Shown here: positions 11,401-22,861 of the stretch, piece after piece | Numbering within the stretch: the stretch's first letter is position 1 | Layout: each line of letters opens with the position of its first letter | Source of the DNA: Whalleya microplaca | Lineage: Eukaryota > Ascomycota > Sordariomycetes > Xylariales > Xylariaceae | DNA: 64,000 bases | NCBI GenBank assembly: GCA_022497155.1 | Contig: MU385724.1 | Span: 434,001-498,000, forward strand | Direction of reading: 5' to 3' | Made by a program: the position numbers and the translations under genes | Notes under the pieces: model-generated | Seen by the model: the letters and a program-made list of their open reading frames with translations, nothing else | Databases searched by the model: none | Told to the model about the DNA's origin: nothing

Positions 11401-11678
11401 TTCTTCAGACGCTGAAGGAGGCTCCTCAGGTCACCCGACAACGACTGGCACCTTAACGCTAACTCTTTAAGTGCAGTCTCGTGCTCGGAAGTTCCCTGAA
11501 GTTCGTGCTTTAGCCCTTCGGTGAGCTTGGCTAGGTCATCGACTACGGCGTTTACGTTGTCATTTTCGGTCGTGCGACCAGCCTTGGCGATCTGGTAGGT
11601 GGCGGTAACGAGTTTGTACGAGAAATCAATGAAGGTTATGATGCTGGAGGCGAGTCCGATGGCGCTGATCGGATCCAT
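8478..11678 (-). CDS. NACHT-domain STAND (NLR-like) protein
   Basis: A single long frame of 1066 aa. The N-terminus, MDPISAIGLASSIITFIDFSYKLV, carries the hydrophobic opening typical of N-terminal domains of fungal STAND proteins. It is followed by helical, Gln/Glu-rich sequence to about residue 235. The NACHT NTPase follows: Walker A GKAGSGKST near residues 331-339 and Walker B CFFIDGLDE near 449-457. The region after the NTPase resembles the helical module often next to NACHT in fungi (DUF7791-like), and the C-terminal ~300 residues show no WD40, ankyrin or TPR repeats that I can see. STAND proteins are nucleotide-dependent switches used in fungal non-self recognition and programmed cell death; a role for this one is inference. 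A possible 60-nt in-frame intron at 11206-11265 is described in the findings. Confidence 0.88.
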   Translation of the reverse strand: MDPISAIGLASSIITFIDFSYKLVTATYQIAKAGRTTENDNVNAVVDDLAKLTEGLKHELQGTSEHETALKELALRCQSLSGDLRSLLQRLKNDKGSKWETIVVTLRSRRKKPEVAEKVSMLAEYRSEILTRLLMLLKYATTKHSLHCSVLLTMPNSREQQTSDRVEINKLVRQTEDNQFNLISRLTNLQGQIQNVISSQTQEQRDHRRTSDELQLQLEKSQEIQAALSTLLGSSQVQSPAVRVLRQLYFSSMYNREDSVLDAEYSTFKWLVSDEYNDVFGLNPKAEDTAKKRYSQFLLSEINRMRSLRLEARSTFLEWLSTGNNIFHISGKAGSGKSTLMKLLLRNPRTQEELNKWSGNKRLVFAHFFAWGSGDNMQDSLHGLCRSILFTALEKCTDLISEVFPDAYRTFSTTPYEPYVDEPFFRLPALGEALDKLVMSSKDRGCRFCFFIDGLDEFKSTADLSHERLAEILKTRAENHDIKILVSSRPYNEFMSAFSERPQIKLHELTKLDIMRFGQKMFEEHKSFDRVKDSYMSLVDQVVKDSAGVFLWARLAIRVLLNAISYIQEPKKLNGLLDGIPKDLNTLYESMLNSIDSIYQEKVLRVLWLVGKYGNCPSISVTWADELVMPGSNFPVKHPIGTYSDTEMESRAQEAQFIVGQTKGLLEITGGDEKSYQRIGFFHRTVYDFVNRSKQMRAFSKGLSHINQTKLEIRILLAKAWFLEAGHLAQARLLMLYKLFSLKRGWEDNDEDKYAWLDAFEKVAKHHQRNGPIPITGMVVALPHEDSSKYTSSIKTQYFHTNWVVFLFGDSKYMRRKLQHKPELLRSNGEVSLLLSAIFSRNDNATIFTSLLKMGASINEIVQLQVPAKDIKMSVWTILCIFFAESKIYRPDRLSYDDILVEVLNTGEVDVNVFFILGHTGRREDDGTYIISLKDLARQSVPSKAELWDKLFSPSKNPFRTLQKMRGYLTVQALSGALRSCWEYVMRPWTLSSLVAVWNNMTIPKPRSDPLLQQKSYLPYHLGTDPGTPPDGYDSKKDGEYGFYLHSVISEGVKTPIPNHIRVRIY

Positions 11679-12251
11679 TGTCAGTAGTACCTCCGTGACG
11701 CTAATTGCAGCGATACTCGTTGTGGAGTTCTTGTCTTGTTGGGTAAAAAGTTCAGAACGTGAAGGAAAAGGAGGTGGTCTGATTCACACTTCAGGGCTGC
11801 GCGGGGAAACCTATATGCTTCCTTATATGCCCGAAGACACCGTGTCTCCCAATTTGCCCGATTTCATACATGGGGGCATCATTGGGTATGGATGCATTGG
11901 TGTGTTACACAGTTATATGTCTGTATGAATGTCATGGATGAAATAACGTTAACGGGTCTCAAAAGAATAGGAAGTTAAGAGGAGTAATATAAAACAGGCT
12001 AATCCTTCCGAATTGGGAAGTTTTGACACTGCAGCCTCTAGGGTATAATTGGTTAGAAAGAGATGCTAGGTCATGATTGGCTACGGAGATGTCCTAGATA
12101 GTAGATGTGCCCAATGATAGGACAGGACTCTTTAGAAGCAAAGCCAAGAGCATTAAACCTTCAAATTCTAGGCTCTTCTCGCTCCATGGCTGATAGAAGG
12201 CATAAAAGACCAGTATTGTATTCGCCTCCTGGGGAGACCAAGTGGAGGCAG
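11679..12251. other. spacer between the NACHT and FAD-oxidase genes
   Basis: This is the presumed promoter region of the leftward NACHT gene and the 3' flank of the FAD oxidase. No supported frame or repeat is seen. Confidence 0.45.
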
Positions 12252-13980
12252 TCATGGCAGCTTGAAACCTCCAGGTTCTAGTTGTTGAAACACCGCGCCT
12301 GGATCATATTTCTTCTGCACCTCCTTCAGCTTTCTCACATTCTCATCTCCGTAGTGCTCAATCACGCGCTGGTCGATGCTTGCCTCGTTCATGAAAAGGT
12401 AGCGCAGATAGCTGCCCTGGGCTTTTGCGGCTGTCTCAACCTCGTCAGTTAAACTGCGTATAGCGTTGTGTGCACTTTCGTCGTCTTCTGGAAACCACCA
12501 GCCCACGTCTGTATGGAACCAGCTTTGTGCTACTGGTTCTAACCCCAAGGCATTTCCGCCGTGGAGTTTACCAGCCTCCACAGCACTAGCAGAGACGCCC
12601 TGCAAAGAGAAAACCCCAGTCCCGGCAGTTAACTCTCTGAGCTTATTAACTGTGGGTGATGTGGAAAAGATTTCTCCTATGGACTTATACAACGACTGAC
12701 TCGGCTGGAGGCTTGTGGTAGTCCATTCGATTCTTCGATCATCGTTAGTCATAGTGTGAATACATCTTCAAAATTGGCATACCGTGGTATTGATGGGACA
12801 GGGTATTCGCTTATCAAGTTGTAGATTGTCCTCAGACTTGTTGTGTCAAGAAGAGTATTCCAATTCTTTTCAAGACGATAAAAGGGGGCAAATGCAGCAG
12901 GTGACTTCTCAGGCTTAAGATACGCGAGAGCAAGGACAATGCCGAATGTCGTGTTTGTCACAGAAGCCTTCATGTCAAATTGGGCATAGGGGTCCTTTTC
13001 AGGGTTTGTTTGGAATTCTGCTAATGCATCTAGCATGTCAGACAAAGCCTCAAAGGGGTATATTTTTGTTCCGCCCCAGATATGGAATATGGGGTAGGCT
13101 CGGAGTGTAAATGATGTTACGATCCCTAACAAAAGAGTTAGTCTCATCCAGTTAAAAATCCATGGCGATCGACTGTGTACCAAAGTTATTACTGCCGCCC
13201 TTCAAGGCCCAGTATAGGTCTGGATTTGACTCTGCGTTGGCATTGATAAGTGAACCGTCAGCAACGACAACCTACGAGTTATTAATAACCCTATAGGTAA
13301 CCCCTGACCTGGAAGACTTGCCTCGAAGTTGACAACATTGTCACAAACTAGACCATAGAGATCTGAAAGATAAGAATGTCCGCCTTCAAAGGTTAACACT
13401 TATGGGCCAGAAGTGGCGCGACTGAAACCTACAGCCTAGCATTAGACCGCCGACGCCAACAGAGGGGACACGTCCTCCCGCAATGGTGACCTCGTACTGG
13501 TCGAGTTCAGCGTAAACGTCGCCCCATCTTTGTCCCGCACCGATGACAACTACGCTGCTCTCGGCATCGTATCGGGTGCCACCAAACTTTGGCAAGTCGA
13601 TCAATATACCTGCATCTATGGCTGCAGCATCGGGAATAGGAGAATGCCCCCCGGACCGTATAGCAAAACTTGCGTTGGCATTAACAATGATAGGAATAGC
13701 AACCTGTAATTCCGCGACGGTGTTAGGCTGAAAGATACAGGTTGGCGACTGCCAAGCCGTTTGCGACCTAGGTAAGTGTGTGAGAGTGCGGTTTTGTAGT
13801 AGTAGCACATTCAATTTACCAGTTCTCAGTAACTAGATCGTTGTACTGAATATCAGCCGGGTGGACGGTTTTATTATAGAACGTGCTTGCGAGCCCCTGG
13901 CATGCTATTGTATCGGGCCGCGTTGATGAGTTCAGGGACAAGAAACTAAAAAGTCCTAGGATTTGATCAAACTGTGGCAT
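12252..13980 (-). CDS. BBE-type FAD-dependent oxidoreductase (5' end uncertain)
   Basis: Six frame-consistent exons on the minus strand: about 13980-13820, 13767-13433, 13383-13322, 13271-13181, 13125-12783 and 12732-12252. Introns are 52, 49, 50, 55 and 50 nt; the third is GC..AG with donor GAG|GCAAGT, and the last has a clear TGACTAAC branch site. Recognisable parts are the PCMH-type FAD domain ([32 protein letters not shown]), the [13 protein letters not shown] stretch, and a C-terminus ending [12 protein letters not shown] as in berberine-bridge-like oxidases. Such enzymes oxidise small molecules, are often secreted, and hold FAD covalently. The frame stays open upstream to 14054 but no signal peptide or convincing first exon was found, so the start at 13980 is only the first in-frame ATG. 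It could be 5'-truncated. Confidence 0.75.
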
Positions 13981-14328
13981 GACGTCTGCTAAGTCAGGGT
14001 CGAGTTGGCTGCAACTCGTCTTGTTTAGGTGGGCTTTAAAGTTGGGAGCGTCGGCTATTCAACTGTACACATCTCTTGGAAGGGAGTGAAGCAATAGTAA
14101 GATTAATAGGGTATCCCTAGTCAGCGGGATTCAAATGTCGCATCTGACCACCACCCTGTAAATCAGTGGATGTGATGGGAGTGTGCCGCTAACCTATAAT
14201 GCTATATTGATGCGGCGCAGCGAAATGAGCGGTCAGCTATTTACGCAATGCGGCCGCTCTTATTCCATATGTGGCTGGTGAAGTGTCAGGGTACCCGAAA
14301 AGCAATAGTGCTTCGTACCTTTAACCAC
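13981..14328. other. spacer, possibly holding the lost 5' end of the FAD oxidase
   Basis: The oxidase frame remains open to 14054 on the minus strand. Beyond that I found no ATG followed by a hydrophobic signal sequence on either side of a plausible intron. Confidence 0.35.
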
Positions 14329-15438
14329 CTACGACTCTGTCTGTCCAGTACTCATCTCTTTGAGAATATCTTCAACCCCTGCAAACGAAAATTCCCCAAG
14401 CGTTTCCTGCCATAGAAGATGCCGTAGGTGCTCGCCCTCGGGTGACAATCGGGGCCATCCTACAGTTTCATGCATATGTCAGATGTGCGTTAACCATGGA
14501 ATCCTTCACGGTGTCACTTACGGCTTCAGTTTCTGAAGTCCCAGATATTGCCCATGTGTTTCCTCGCCATGCTTCACAGCCGCATCCACTATCATACGAG
14601 CGCCAACGGCAGCAGTGTAACCGATTCGTCGCCTGAATGCCTCTACAACTTTTCCCGAGATTGTGCGAGCTGTTTCGCGACTCAGTTCCGAGTCGTGGAC
14701 CATCATTGGCGTTGCCGCATTGATCACAGCGACAGACGAAGGTACACGTTTTGCTAGTTCAACCATGAACAGTTGTCCCAACAGCTTCGATACAAACATG
14801 CGGTTTGCCATATCGATGTTGCCAGGTTTATCAAAAGATGGTAGCAACGGATTTGCGTTAATCTCGTCCAACTTGGCCCAGGCAGCTGTATCGGACGACG
14901 TAATAGTAATACGGCCTGGCTGTAGTGGTGTTCCTGACCTCTTCATTTTGATTACCGGAAGAAGCAGGATAGCCAAAAGAGCCGTTGATAGATAGTTGGT
15001 TTATATAGTCTCCTCGTGGCCCGTATTCGGATTGATCCTCGTATCTGTCGTCAAGATACCAGCATTGAGAATCACAATGTCTAGGCGTTCGAGGCCCTTG
15101 GTTCGTTCTACAAAGAAGCAAACAGAGTCATACGAGGCATAATCTAGCTCCCAGACCTCGATGGTGTCTTTGTTGAGGTTTCTATCTCTGCATAACTCAG
15201 TCGCTGCAACCTGGCCTTTGGAGAGATTTCGGACAGCAAGAACAAGTTTGGTTAGTCCCAAGTCCAGAAGTTGACGGCTACACTCGAGACCAACTCCGAC
15301 ATTAGACCCAGTCACTATGGCTGTTTTCCCGCTAAGGTCGACACCGCAAACCTCAGCTGGCGTTTGAGTAAGTTGACGATAGAAGTAATTTAGGATGCTT
15401 CCCTCCTTCTCCGGAGAAACATCGAAAGCGGCTGCCAT
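14329..15438 (-). pseudogene. broken short-chain dehydrogenase (retinol-dehydrogenase-like)
   Basis: The sequence is co-linear with the intact dehydrogenase at 60154-61361. Conserved parts include TGSNVGVG (cofactor loop), LNAGIL and ITSSDTAAW. Three lesions are visible. First, after GHEETI the frame meets TAA at 15001-15003, where the paralogue has CAA (Gln). Second, the active-site YxxxK of the paralogue (YATSK) reads MFVSK, so the catalytic Tyr is gone. Third, after the final intron (14460-14521, GTAAGT donor, phase 2) the last exon begins MAPIV as in the paralogue but the conserved tail, LLWQETLGEFSFAGVEDIL to a stop at 14329, lies in another frame. A longer N-terminus from 15498 is possible, but alignment favours the ATG at 15438. 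NAD(P)-dependent oxidation or reduction of a lipid-like alcohol or ketone would have been the ancestral role. Confidence 0.85.
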
Positions 15439-18400
15439 GCTCGGGTACTGCCAGAAAGAATAGGATGAGGCTACAAGATAGAGTAGAGCATTCTTCAAGA
15501 TCTATAATATATATGTGCAAAAATAAATCCACAAACCCGCAACAAAGTGGTCAACAGAGTAGAACAAGCATACGTAGCTTAGTAGGCTAAGTAGCTGTAC
15601 CAATGGCCGAATATCGCCTTTAGCACCTTTATGCGGCACTAGTAAAGATAAATGATATGAGTTGATAACGTGTCCCCTGGTAGCCCAGCAGGTATACCGT
15701 CTCGTGTCATTAAGCATCAATGGTACATGTGGAGTTCACAATTCAGGGGCTTTGATGACGTCCAGTAATCACATCCGAATTGGCTATTTTTCACTGTTAA
15801 TGACCATTTTCGCTCTGATCTACATAATAATGAAGACTCCATCACACGGCACATTTCTCCTTGGAAATCAATATACTATTCTTAACCCTTACATAGCCTC
15901 CCCCCGGTCTTCATTTGAACCTCCCTTACCTCGAACTACCCCTTATTGAAGCTATTAATTTTTACTTACAAAAAAAGCAATTTTAGCTTGTCACATTTTT
16001 CGGCTGCTTCGAATCGTAAGTACTTGGCCGCATACCGCAGTCGCAGTTTACCTGCTCGCCGCCGCGGCCGAGAAAGTTTATAATAACAGCTCAAAAATCA
16101 AAGTGAAAATAGCCAACCCGATTAAATCACGCCAATTATATCACGAAGCAAACAAGAAATGCACTTACTTAACTTGGTTCAAGCACATATATTTGTGAAA
16201 AGGCTGGTGGGTTAAGAGATCATGTCGCTAGAACTACTCATACTGATTTTGCCATTTAGACTAGCTATATAAAAATAGTCCGATCTTGACACGCAGTTAC
16301 TCACAGTCAAGTTCTCCAAAGCACAAACCCTGACGATATTCTCAATCTTGCCTTCATGACAGTTTGGTATTTCTTTGGATGAAACCAGGTAAATATTACC
16401 ACTTTATATTAGATAGTACTTGATAAGAACCGCTAAACCGCAACATTTACAGTTCGTCTAACAACTAGTTAGATGTCAGATGTACAATGTCTAACTATAC
16501 TATGTTATTTTACTTACAGACACACAATATGTACCTACCGGCCTTACTTAGAATAATCGCTTTATATAGCATTTGAGTGCTATACTAGCAGTATTGGACA
16601 CTTTCAGCGCCATTGTTGTTGCAGGCTAGAACTTAAAGCGTAGATGTGGTTGGCCCCATACTTGGCTGATCAGTTCAGGTTTGTAACTCGACACAACCAC
16701 TCTATTCCACGGTTGGAGTCGAATGTGCGGCCGAACATGTGCGAATCACCCCACGCCACTCCAGCACCCTAGACCGTTGCGGCTGACTAACCTAATTCCA
16801 TTCGAAACATCCGTAAATAGATGTAGATAGAATAAAGCGACTTAACCATAGTGTAGGAAGCCTACTGTTAGCAACTACTAGTAAAACTGGCGATGTTGTT
16901 AATAGGTAGCAACAAAGACTTTTCTAGACTCTTTTAAGGGTCGAGGGCCCCAGTGACTCTACAAGAATCAATACTGAGACAATATCTGTGTCCAAGATAT
17001 AATAATTCCAGCTCGTATTATAGTCTTACGGTTTAATGTTAGAGATTCTAGCCACAGGTGTCGAATAAGAAAATGATACAGATCGAGCCAATAACTGTAA
17101 AGTCCATCCCATAGTATAGCTCGATATTTTCACTCTGACGAAGTGTGTTTCTAACCATCCTTTTCCCTGAGGTCTTTTATCTCCACCATTCACTTAAGGC
17201 CAATGCAAGATTGTCATTCTTTTCACGAATGCAAGTTTCACATTTTTTGAAATATATTCTTCCCGGTCTTTTATAGATCTTAGACGGTAGATAATCTTAC
17301 TCGTGGACTATCTATCACAGTTATCGTGCATGTAATTGTCATTTGTGCCGGATTACTGGGACGCCCCATAAGCTGTGGCTTATATATAGGTCTCCCAATG
17401 ATAGTTCCCTAATAACAACTATTATATTACTTATAAGCTGCGTCTATTTCGTCAATTTGAGTGTTGCCGTGATTGCAGCTAGTTAATAAAGTGTTGTAAC
17501 TGTTTAAGTGATCTCCTCCCAATGGGAGAGAAAATCTGTCTTAAATGTTAAACGCACGGAAACATTATTCTGCCGAGCTCCATAATAAAAAGGGGTAACC
17601 AACAACTATCCCTATCGTGACATTACCTGACATTGTTATTGGATCTTTTATTAGTGTCTGTATAAGAGACACCGGCTGAGTCGACCTAAACCTCGTTTTG
17701 CAAGCCAGGAATGTCGGATCATGTCAAGTCGATGTCTTACAACCACCCTAGCACGAGCGTTCCTCCCCGTTGTCCTAAAAATAGGGGCTCCCCTCCTATA
17801 AGTAGGTCATAATTTTTAACTTCACTAAGTTTCTCTATGAAACGTATCCCACTAAACTCGACATTATTGACAATATAAACATAGATGTGGTTCCAAAAGA
17901 AAGACCTTTGCTTATATCTACCGAAGTATACAAGCTTGCACAAAGCTTATTGCTATTGACTTGCTTTCATGGGCTGTAAGTATATCAACACCTGTAGCAA
18001 AATAAAAGTCGCCTCTTATCAAGTCTCAACCTGCTAGTCAACCCAATATTGAAGCTCCATATCGCAAACTTCATCACACCCCCCTCGATTCTGCGAGCTC
18101 ATGATAGCACAATCCTCATTCTTAATATCTCCGGAACGCACAATCGAGGAGCCATACGGATCCGCATCCCCAGGCTTGTCCGAAGTGGTAGTCTTGCCTT
18201 CTGATTCATAGCCGGGAGAGATAGATAGCATTGGCTCCTTCGGCTCAGACAGAGCACCGCTCATCGTTGCGGCAGCACTAACTCAATGGTGACCCATTGT
18301 TCGTCGAAGGAGAGTGCCTGGGCCGCGTTGATGAAAGTATTGTCAGTTTAAGTGCTTGGTGAATCAATGTCGCATAGGTAGGCACAAAGCTGGAATTTTA

Positions 18401-20600
18401 ATAGGATCATTCCTAAAGCAGAGATAGAAAAAGATTATAACAGCTACATAATCTACATGCATATTGTGCCTATGGACTCAAGTTACGCAGAAGTGGATAA
18501 TCCAGTAAGTGGCTAATTGACGGCAGTAGATACTAATTGGGGTCATACTATCAGATGAAGGAGTAATTCAACAACATCCCCACAGCCCAAAGTTACAGAC
18601 TGCTATAAGAGCACCGGAAACTGGTATTTATGACCCGGGTAACTCCAATCACTGCGGTTAGTTTGTTGAGCACTTTGTCAACTTGACACCTGAGATGAAA
18701 GGATGGAACCCATTGATGTCTCATATCTTGGTATGTCTAGAACCTTTGGAGGTAAGTCTTGTACACAATACAGTATATGGGTCGCCCGACATCCTCTTTT
18801 CTAAGAACCACCTATTTAAGTCATGTAGATTATGATCGAAGGCCCTTCAGACGCGTCGCGACTTCCCGATAGTAGACCGAATTTGGTCAGCTGATATACA
18901 CAGGCACATACCATGGGATGAATGCGGAAAGCTGGGACCTTGTTACACACACGCTTTATAATTGCAAAGCTAGATTAGCTATAACCCATTTGCTTCTTGA
19001 GGTTATGGTTACGGATCTGTTGTGAATTGGAATTTTCCGAAAGCGATGGATGATTTAGGGGTAATACATAATACATACTCTACTACATAAAGGGACTAGA
19101 TCCGACCAAGATCGAACCTGTTACTTAAGCCGCAGAGCCATTATTCACAACACTTTTGCCGCGATACAGTAGAACTAAAGTGATAGGACAGTTTTGAGTT
19201 ATATGAGAAGAGGTGCCGTGTCGACGTGTATCCGCCGAGTGAAGTGCCTCTTTGAGCCCCGATCTAATCCCCGCATCGAATATATGGCCGCATAATACAT
19301 CCATATGTATTGATAGTAGATGCCGTGCTCGTTTATGAAATGGCTGTAGAATTACACGAACTCGAGAGTAATGGAAAAGACTCTTCGAAGTCGTAGCCCC
19401 TTTAATACGACGCAGTGGGTAAAGTAATATGTACATAAAGGCAATTGGGCATTGCATCTGTCATATAGTAGCATTACGGTCATAGATCTATAGAGTACGA
19501 ATCCGATGTGGTCCATAACTAAATTAGTTAATTACTATCAATCATTCTAGTAATATTTCTCTTGACATATTGGAAGTAGATGCAGATAATTATGGTCCTT
19601 ACACGCTATAGACTCCCGAATTGTCTATAACTCCTAGGCATATGCTGTAAAATGGATGTAAAGGAAATTTGCTAATACTCCTATAAGTGGAAGGGTTAGG
19701 TATGCTAATTCGTAGTTAAGTTAAGATTATTAATAAGAATTAGTAGAGAGGGATGAATTTCCGAAAGTTGAAGGTCATAAAGGGGAAGAAGCAATGTTAG
19801 CTACATATCATCGAGTACCAATACGGATTACGGAGTATGTAGATCGAGGCGCTAGGGACTCGAGTGTTCTAAATGTAGTAGCAGCCGAGGCGACCCATAG
19901 CGCTATGCAGTTCACAATTTACTGCATACGGGTGGGTTTCCTTTCGCACAGACTGGAACCGATAAGCTCTAATGTACAATCAGCGGGCAAAGTCACAAAT
20001 GTCAGTTTCATGGATTGATTTGCATGGAATTGACTAAACCTTAAAAGTATTCTTAGATTTTTCTTTATATGATGCGAGAGAGAGATTACATAGATATTCT
20101 TTCGCATTATTTTTGCTTGGGAAATTAAGACGGGTTGAAACAGAGGGTGCCTCAGAACTAATGATGTCCTACTAAGCAAAACAGCCTTAGTACAGCATTA
20201 GTATAGCATTAGCACAGCATTACAACGGTAACAGACAATCATTAGCTTATGCAGATTTATGCAGATACATGTACATACATGTACAACACCAGGAGTCCCG
20301 GACCCAGATGGATGGGATGGGCCCTGGCTAATAATAAATAGTGCATATGTGTACATATTCCATACATACATATACCCTCTCATATACCTACTGATCTGCT
20401 GATATATTCACAGGCTGCACGGGCTGCCACGGATGATCTCCCTTCCCTACCTTACCTTATGTTTCCTGACCTGGCCGACAGCAGTCAGTCAAGTCACAAG
20501 ATGGTACATACATACATACACACTTATACGCGGGATACATAAGATATAGACATCGGCACCGACCTGCAGTGACGACGGCCCGCACCACAAAACAATTGAT
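15439..20600. other. long gene-poor region
   Basis: About 5 kb of mostly AT-rich unique sequence without a convincing gene or transposase. A 76-codon minus-strand frame at 18034-18264 is hydrophilic and begins with a good ATG, but has no known motif and no partner exon I could join, so it is not called as a gene. There is no tRNA, rRNA or CRISPR-like structure. Confidence 0.5.
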
Positions 20601-20614
20601 CCTTTCTTTTGATC

Positions 20615-20673
20615 TGTCAGTTTGTCTGTCAGTCCGTCAGTCCGTCAGTCCGTCAGTCCGTCAGTCCGTCAGT
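20615..20673. repeat. GTCAGTCC octamer tandem repeat
   Basis: Roughly six head-to-tail copies of GTCAGTCC with slightly altered end units, followed at 20718-20748 by T-rich sequence. It lies about 700 bp upstream of the phosphatase start codon, in its promoter or 5' leader. Confidence 0.9.
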
Positions 20674-21360
20674 TCTGTACCTGAGATATTCTTGCACAGT
20701 TCATTCCCTCGGTGTTTTCTTTTTTTTTTTTTTTTTCTTTTTTTTCTTCTTATCCTATCTCTCCCGGCATTCAGTCACCTTTGACAACTTTGTGTGTTCA
20801 CCACCGATACACCACTATTCACTGCAATAACCCTCAGGCGCGTTTGTGTGTTGCTGCAGACCTCCTCATTAACCATGACTGCGAATTGGCCAACCTGACG
20901 ATGATATGCTAGTTTGAGCAGCACACACTACACGCGCGCACGCACACACACAACACACACACAGATACACACACAGATACACCCACACAGATACACGCAC
21001 AGATACACACGCATTCACAGTCATTTTTGTTGATCTCATCCATCCATTGACGATCCATCACCGACAAGCCACACACCCTCCTACCACCTTCACCTTTACC
21101 TTTACCTTTGTTACCCTCGCGTTGCCTAGCAATCGTGTCGCATGCCAATCAGAGTGAACAAATTCCAAACTTTACTACTACTACTACAGCACAGCCGGCA
21201 CAAACAGCACTGCCAACACTGCCAGCACTATCAGCACTATCATCTACTCTGCCTTGGTTTGCCTAGCCGCCACTTTCTTCCCACCCACATCCACGCTCAC
21301 ATCCACGCCCACATCCGCCATTTCCATCCCACCACTACAGTTCGGGGCAGCCTAGTCATC
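20674..21360 (+). promoter_or_regulatory. probable promoter and leader of the phosphatase gene
   Basis: The interval contains a pyrimidine-rich stretch with poly-T (about 20718-20760), CA-rich microsatellite sequence (about 20930-21012), CTA repeats (about 21170-21190) and CAGCACTATCAGCACTATC-like repeats. The coding frame is open upstream to 21142, so a longer N-terminus cannot be excluded, but that extension is repetitive and not protein-like. Confidence 0.4.
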
Positions 21361-22861
21361 ATGGATCATTTATCCTCGCGCTTCCGGCGCACTAAGAAGG
21401 CTTCCTCAGCGTCACCGGTGGCAGCAGCTGCCATGTCTCCGCCAGACACCAAACTAGTCCCTGCCAGCAACCACGGATCGCCTCCTGTCCTCTCTATAAC
21501 TACCACGCCTCCGAGTTCAAGCCACAGCACCAACAGCAATGCACTTCCCCCCAAGTCCCCCTTTCGAGGCTTCCACTTCCGACACTCCCACAAGCGCGCC
21601 CGCTCGCCCACCCCGGCCTCTCTACCAGCACCCATTTCGCCTGCGGTCGTTAATCACGACGGCAAAGTGGAACACGACACGATGTCTCCGGCGAGGGAGC
21701 CCGCCAGGAATGGAGGGGAGATCACCAGGGAGAAGCCCACGATCCCAGCCTTCCTCTCGCTATCTGAATCAGGTGCGCCTACACTACAACATACTATCCT
21801 CACCCAGCCCATGATCGCGGAGAGCAATGTATTAACCCTGGTTTTGCTTCACAGAAATCGAGACCAAATTCCAAGACATTGGATGGGAAGAGCGCCTCCG
21901 ACTTCACCAATCGTCACAGAACCCTTCGCAAAACCATCAATTCGCTCGCGTGGCCCTCCCCGAGGCTAAACTCCTCGACCGATACGCAAATATCCAACCG
22001 TGGGAGAACAACCGAGTCAGACTGCGGGTGCCCCAGGGCCATGTCGACTACATCAATGCATCACCCATTACTCTTAACTCACCCCTCAATCCGAAAGCGC
22101 GCCCGCCGCACCGATACATCGCTATGCAGGGCCCCAAGTTCGGGACTATGGATCATGTGTGGCGCATGATTACAGAACAGCTGCAAAGCCCGGCTGTCAT
22201 CGTCATGTTGACCGAGACACACGAGATGGGCTTGGAGAAGTGCTACCCCTATTTCCCCCAGGACCCCGACGAGGAGCCCTTGGTAATAGGCGAGGACGAC
22301 CAATTTGGCGACGGCTTCCAGGCGCAGGTGACTTGCACGAGCGTCGAGGAGAAGGCGGAGGGTGCCATTGAGGTACGAAAGATCAACATACACGTAGAGG
22401 GGCGCGAGGAGGATATGACGGTATGGCATCTGCTGTACCGGAAGTGGCCCGACTTCGGGGTCCCCGCTCTGGAAGATATCGATAGCTTCTTCGAGCTGAT
22501 GCGCTTGTCGCGGGAGAAGAACGCGAGCGAGGAGAACCCCCGGATCATCCACTGCTCAGCCGGCGTGGGAAGAAGCGGCACATTCATCGCCCTCGAGCAT
22601 CTAATGAGGGAGGTGGACTCGGGCGACCTGGAGCACTACGACGAGCAGGACGAGAACAACAGCGAGGACATCGTGTACGACACGGTCAACGCGCTGCGGG
22701 AGCAGCGCAAGCAGATGGTGCAGTCCGAGTCGCAGTACCTGTTCATCTACCAGGTCCTGCGCAAGCTGTGGATGGAGAAGTACGGCATCGCGGACGAGAT
22801 CGGGGAGGAGCCGGCGGCGAAGAGGTTGGAGGTTGACCACGACCCCTTCGTTGAGGACTGA
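21361..22861 (+). CDS. protein tyrosine phosphatase, classical PTP
   Basis: Two exons, 21361-21772 and 21855-22861, with an 82-nt intron (phase 1), give about 472 aa. The first ~135 residues are Ser/Pro-rich and basic, probably disordered. The catalytic domain follows, with DYINAS, the WPDFGVP acid loop near residue 335 and the P-loop HCSAGVGRSG near 370-379 that holds the nucleophilic Cys and the phosphate-binding Arg; the Q-loop region is QMVQSESQYLF. This is the non-receptor PTP class of fungi (Pyp1/Ptp1-like), which removes phosphate from Tyr of signalling kinases such as MAP kinases. The partner here cannot be read. The start at 21361 was chosen because MDHLSSRFRR follows repetitive, non-protein-like sequence. 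Confidence 0.92.

Noticed and set aside
12733..12782. Apparent frameshift between the last two FAD-oxidase frames
   Set aside because: A 50-nt intron with GTATGC donor, TGACTAAC branch site and GAAG acceptor joins the frames exactly (phase 2), so the gene is not broken there.
19080..19150. Minus-strand sequence resembling a tRNA T arm (AGGTTCGATCTT)
   Set aside because: No matching acceptor, D or anticodon arms could be placed around it.
21142..21360. Longer N-terminus for the phosphatase
   Set aside because: The extension is made of repetitive Leu/His/Gln-rich sequence over tandem repeats; the ATG at 21361 starts a more protein-like sequence.
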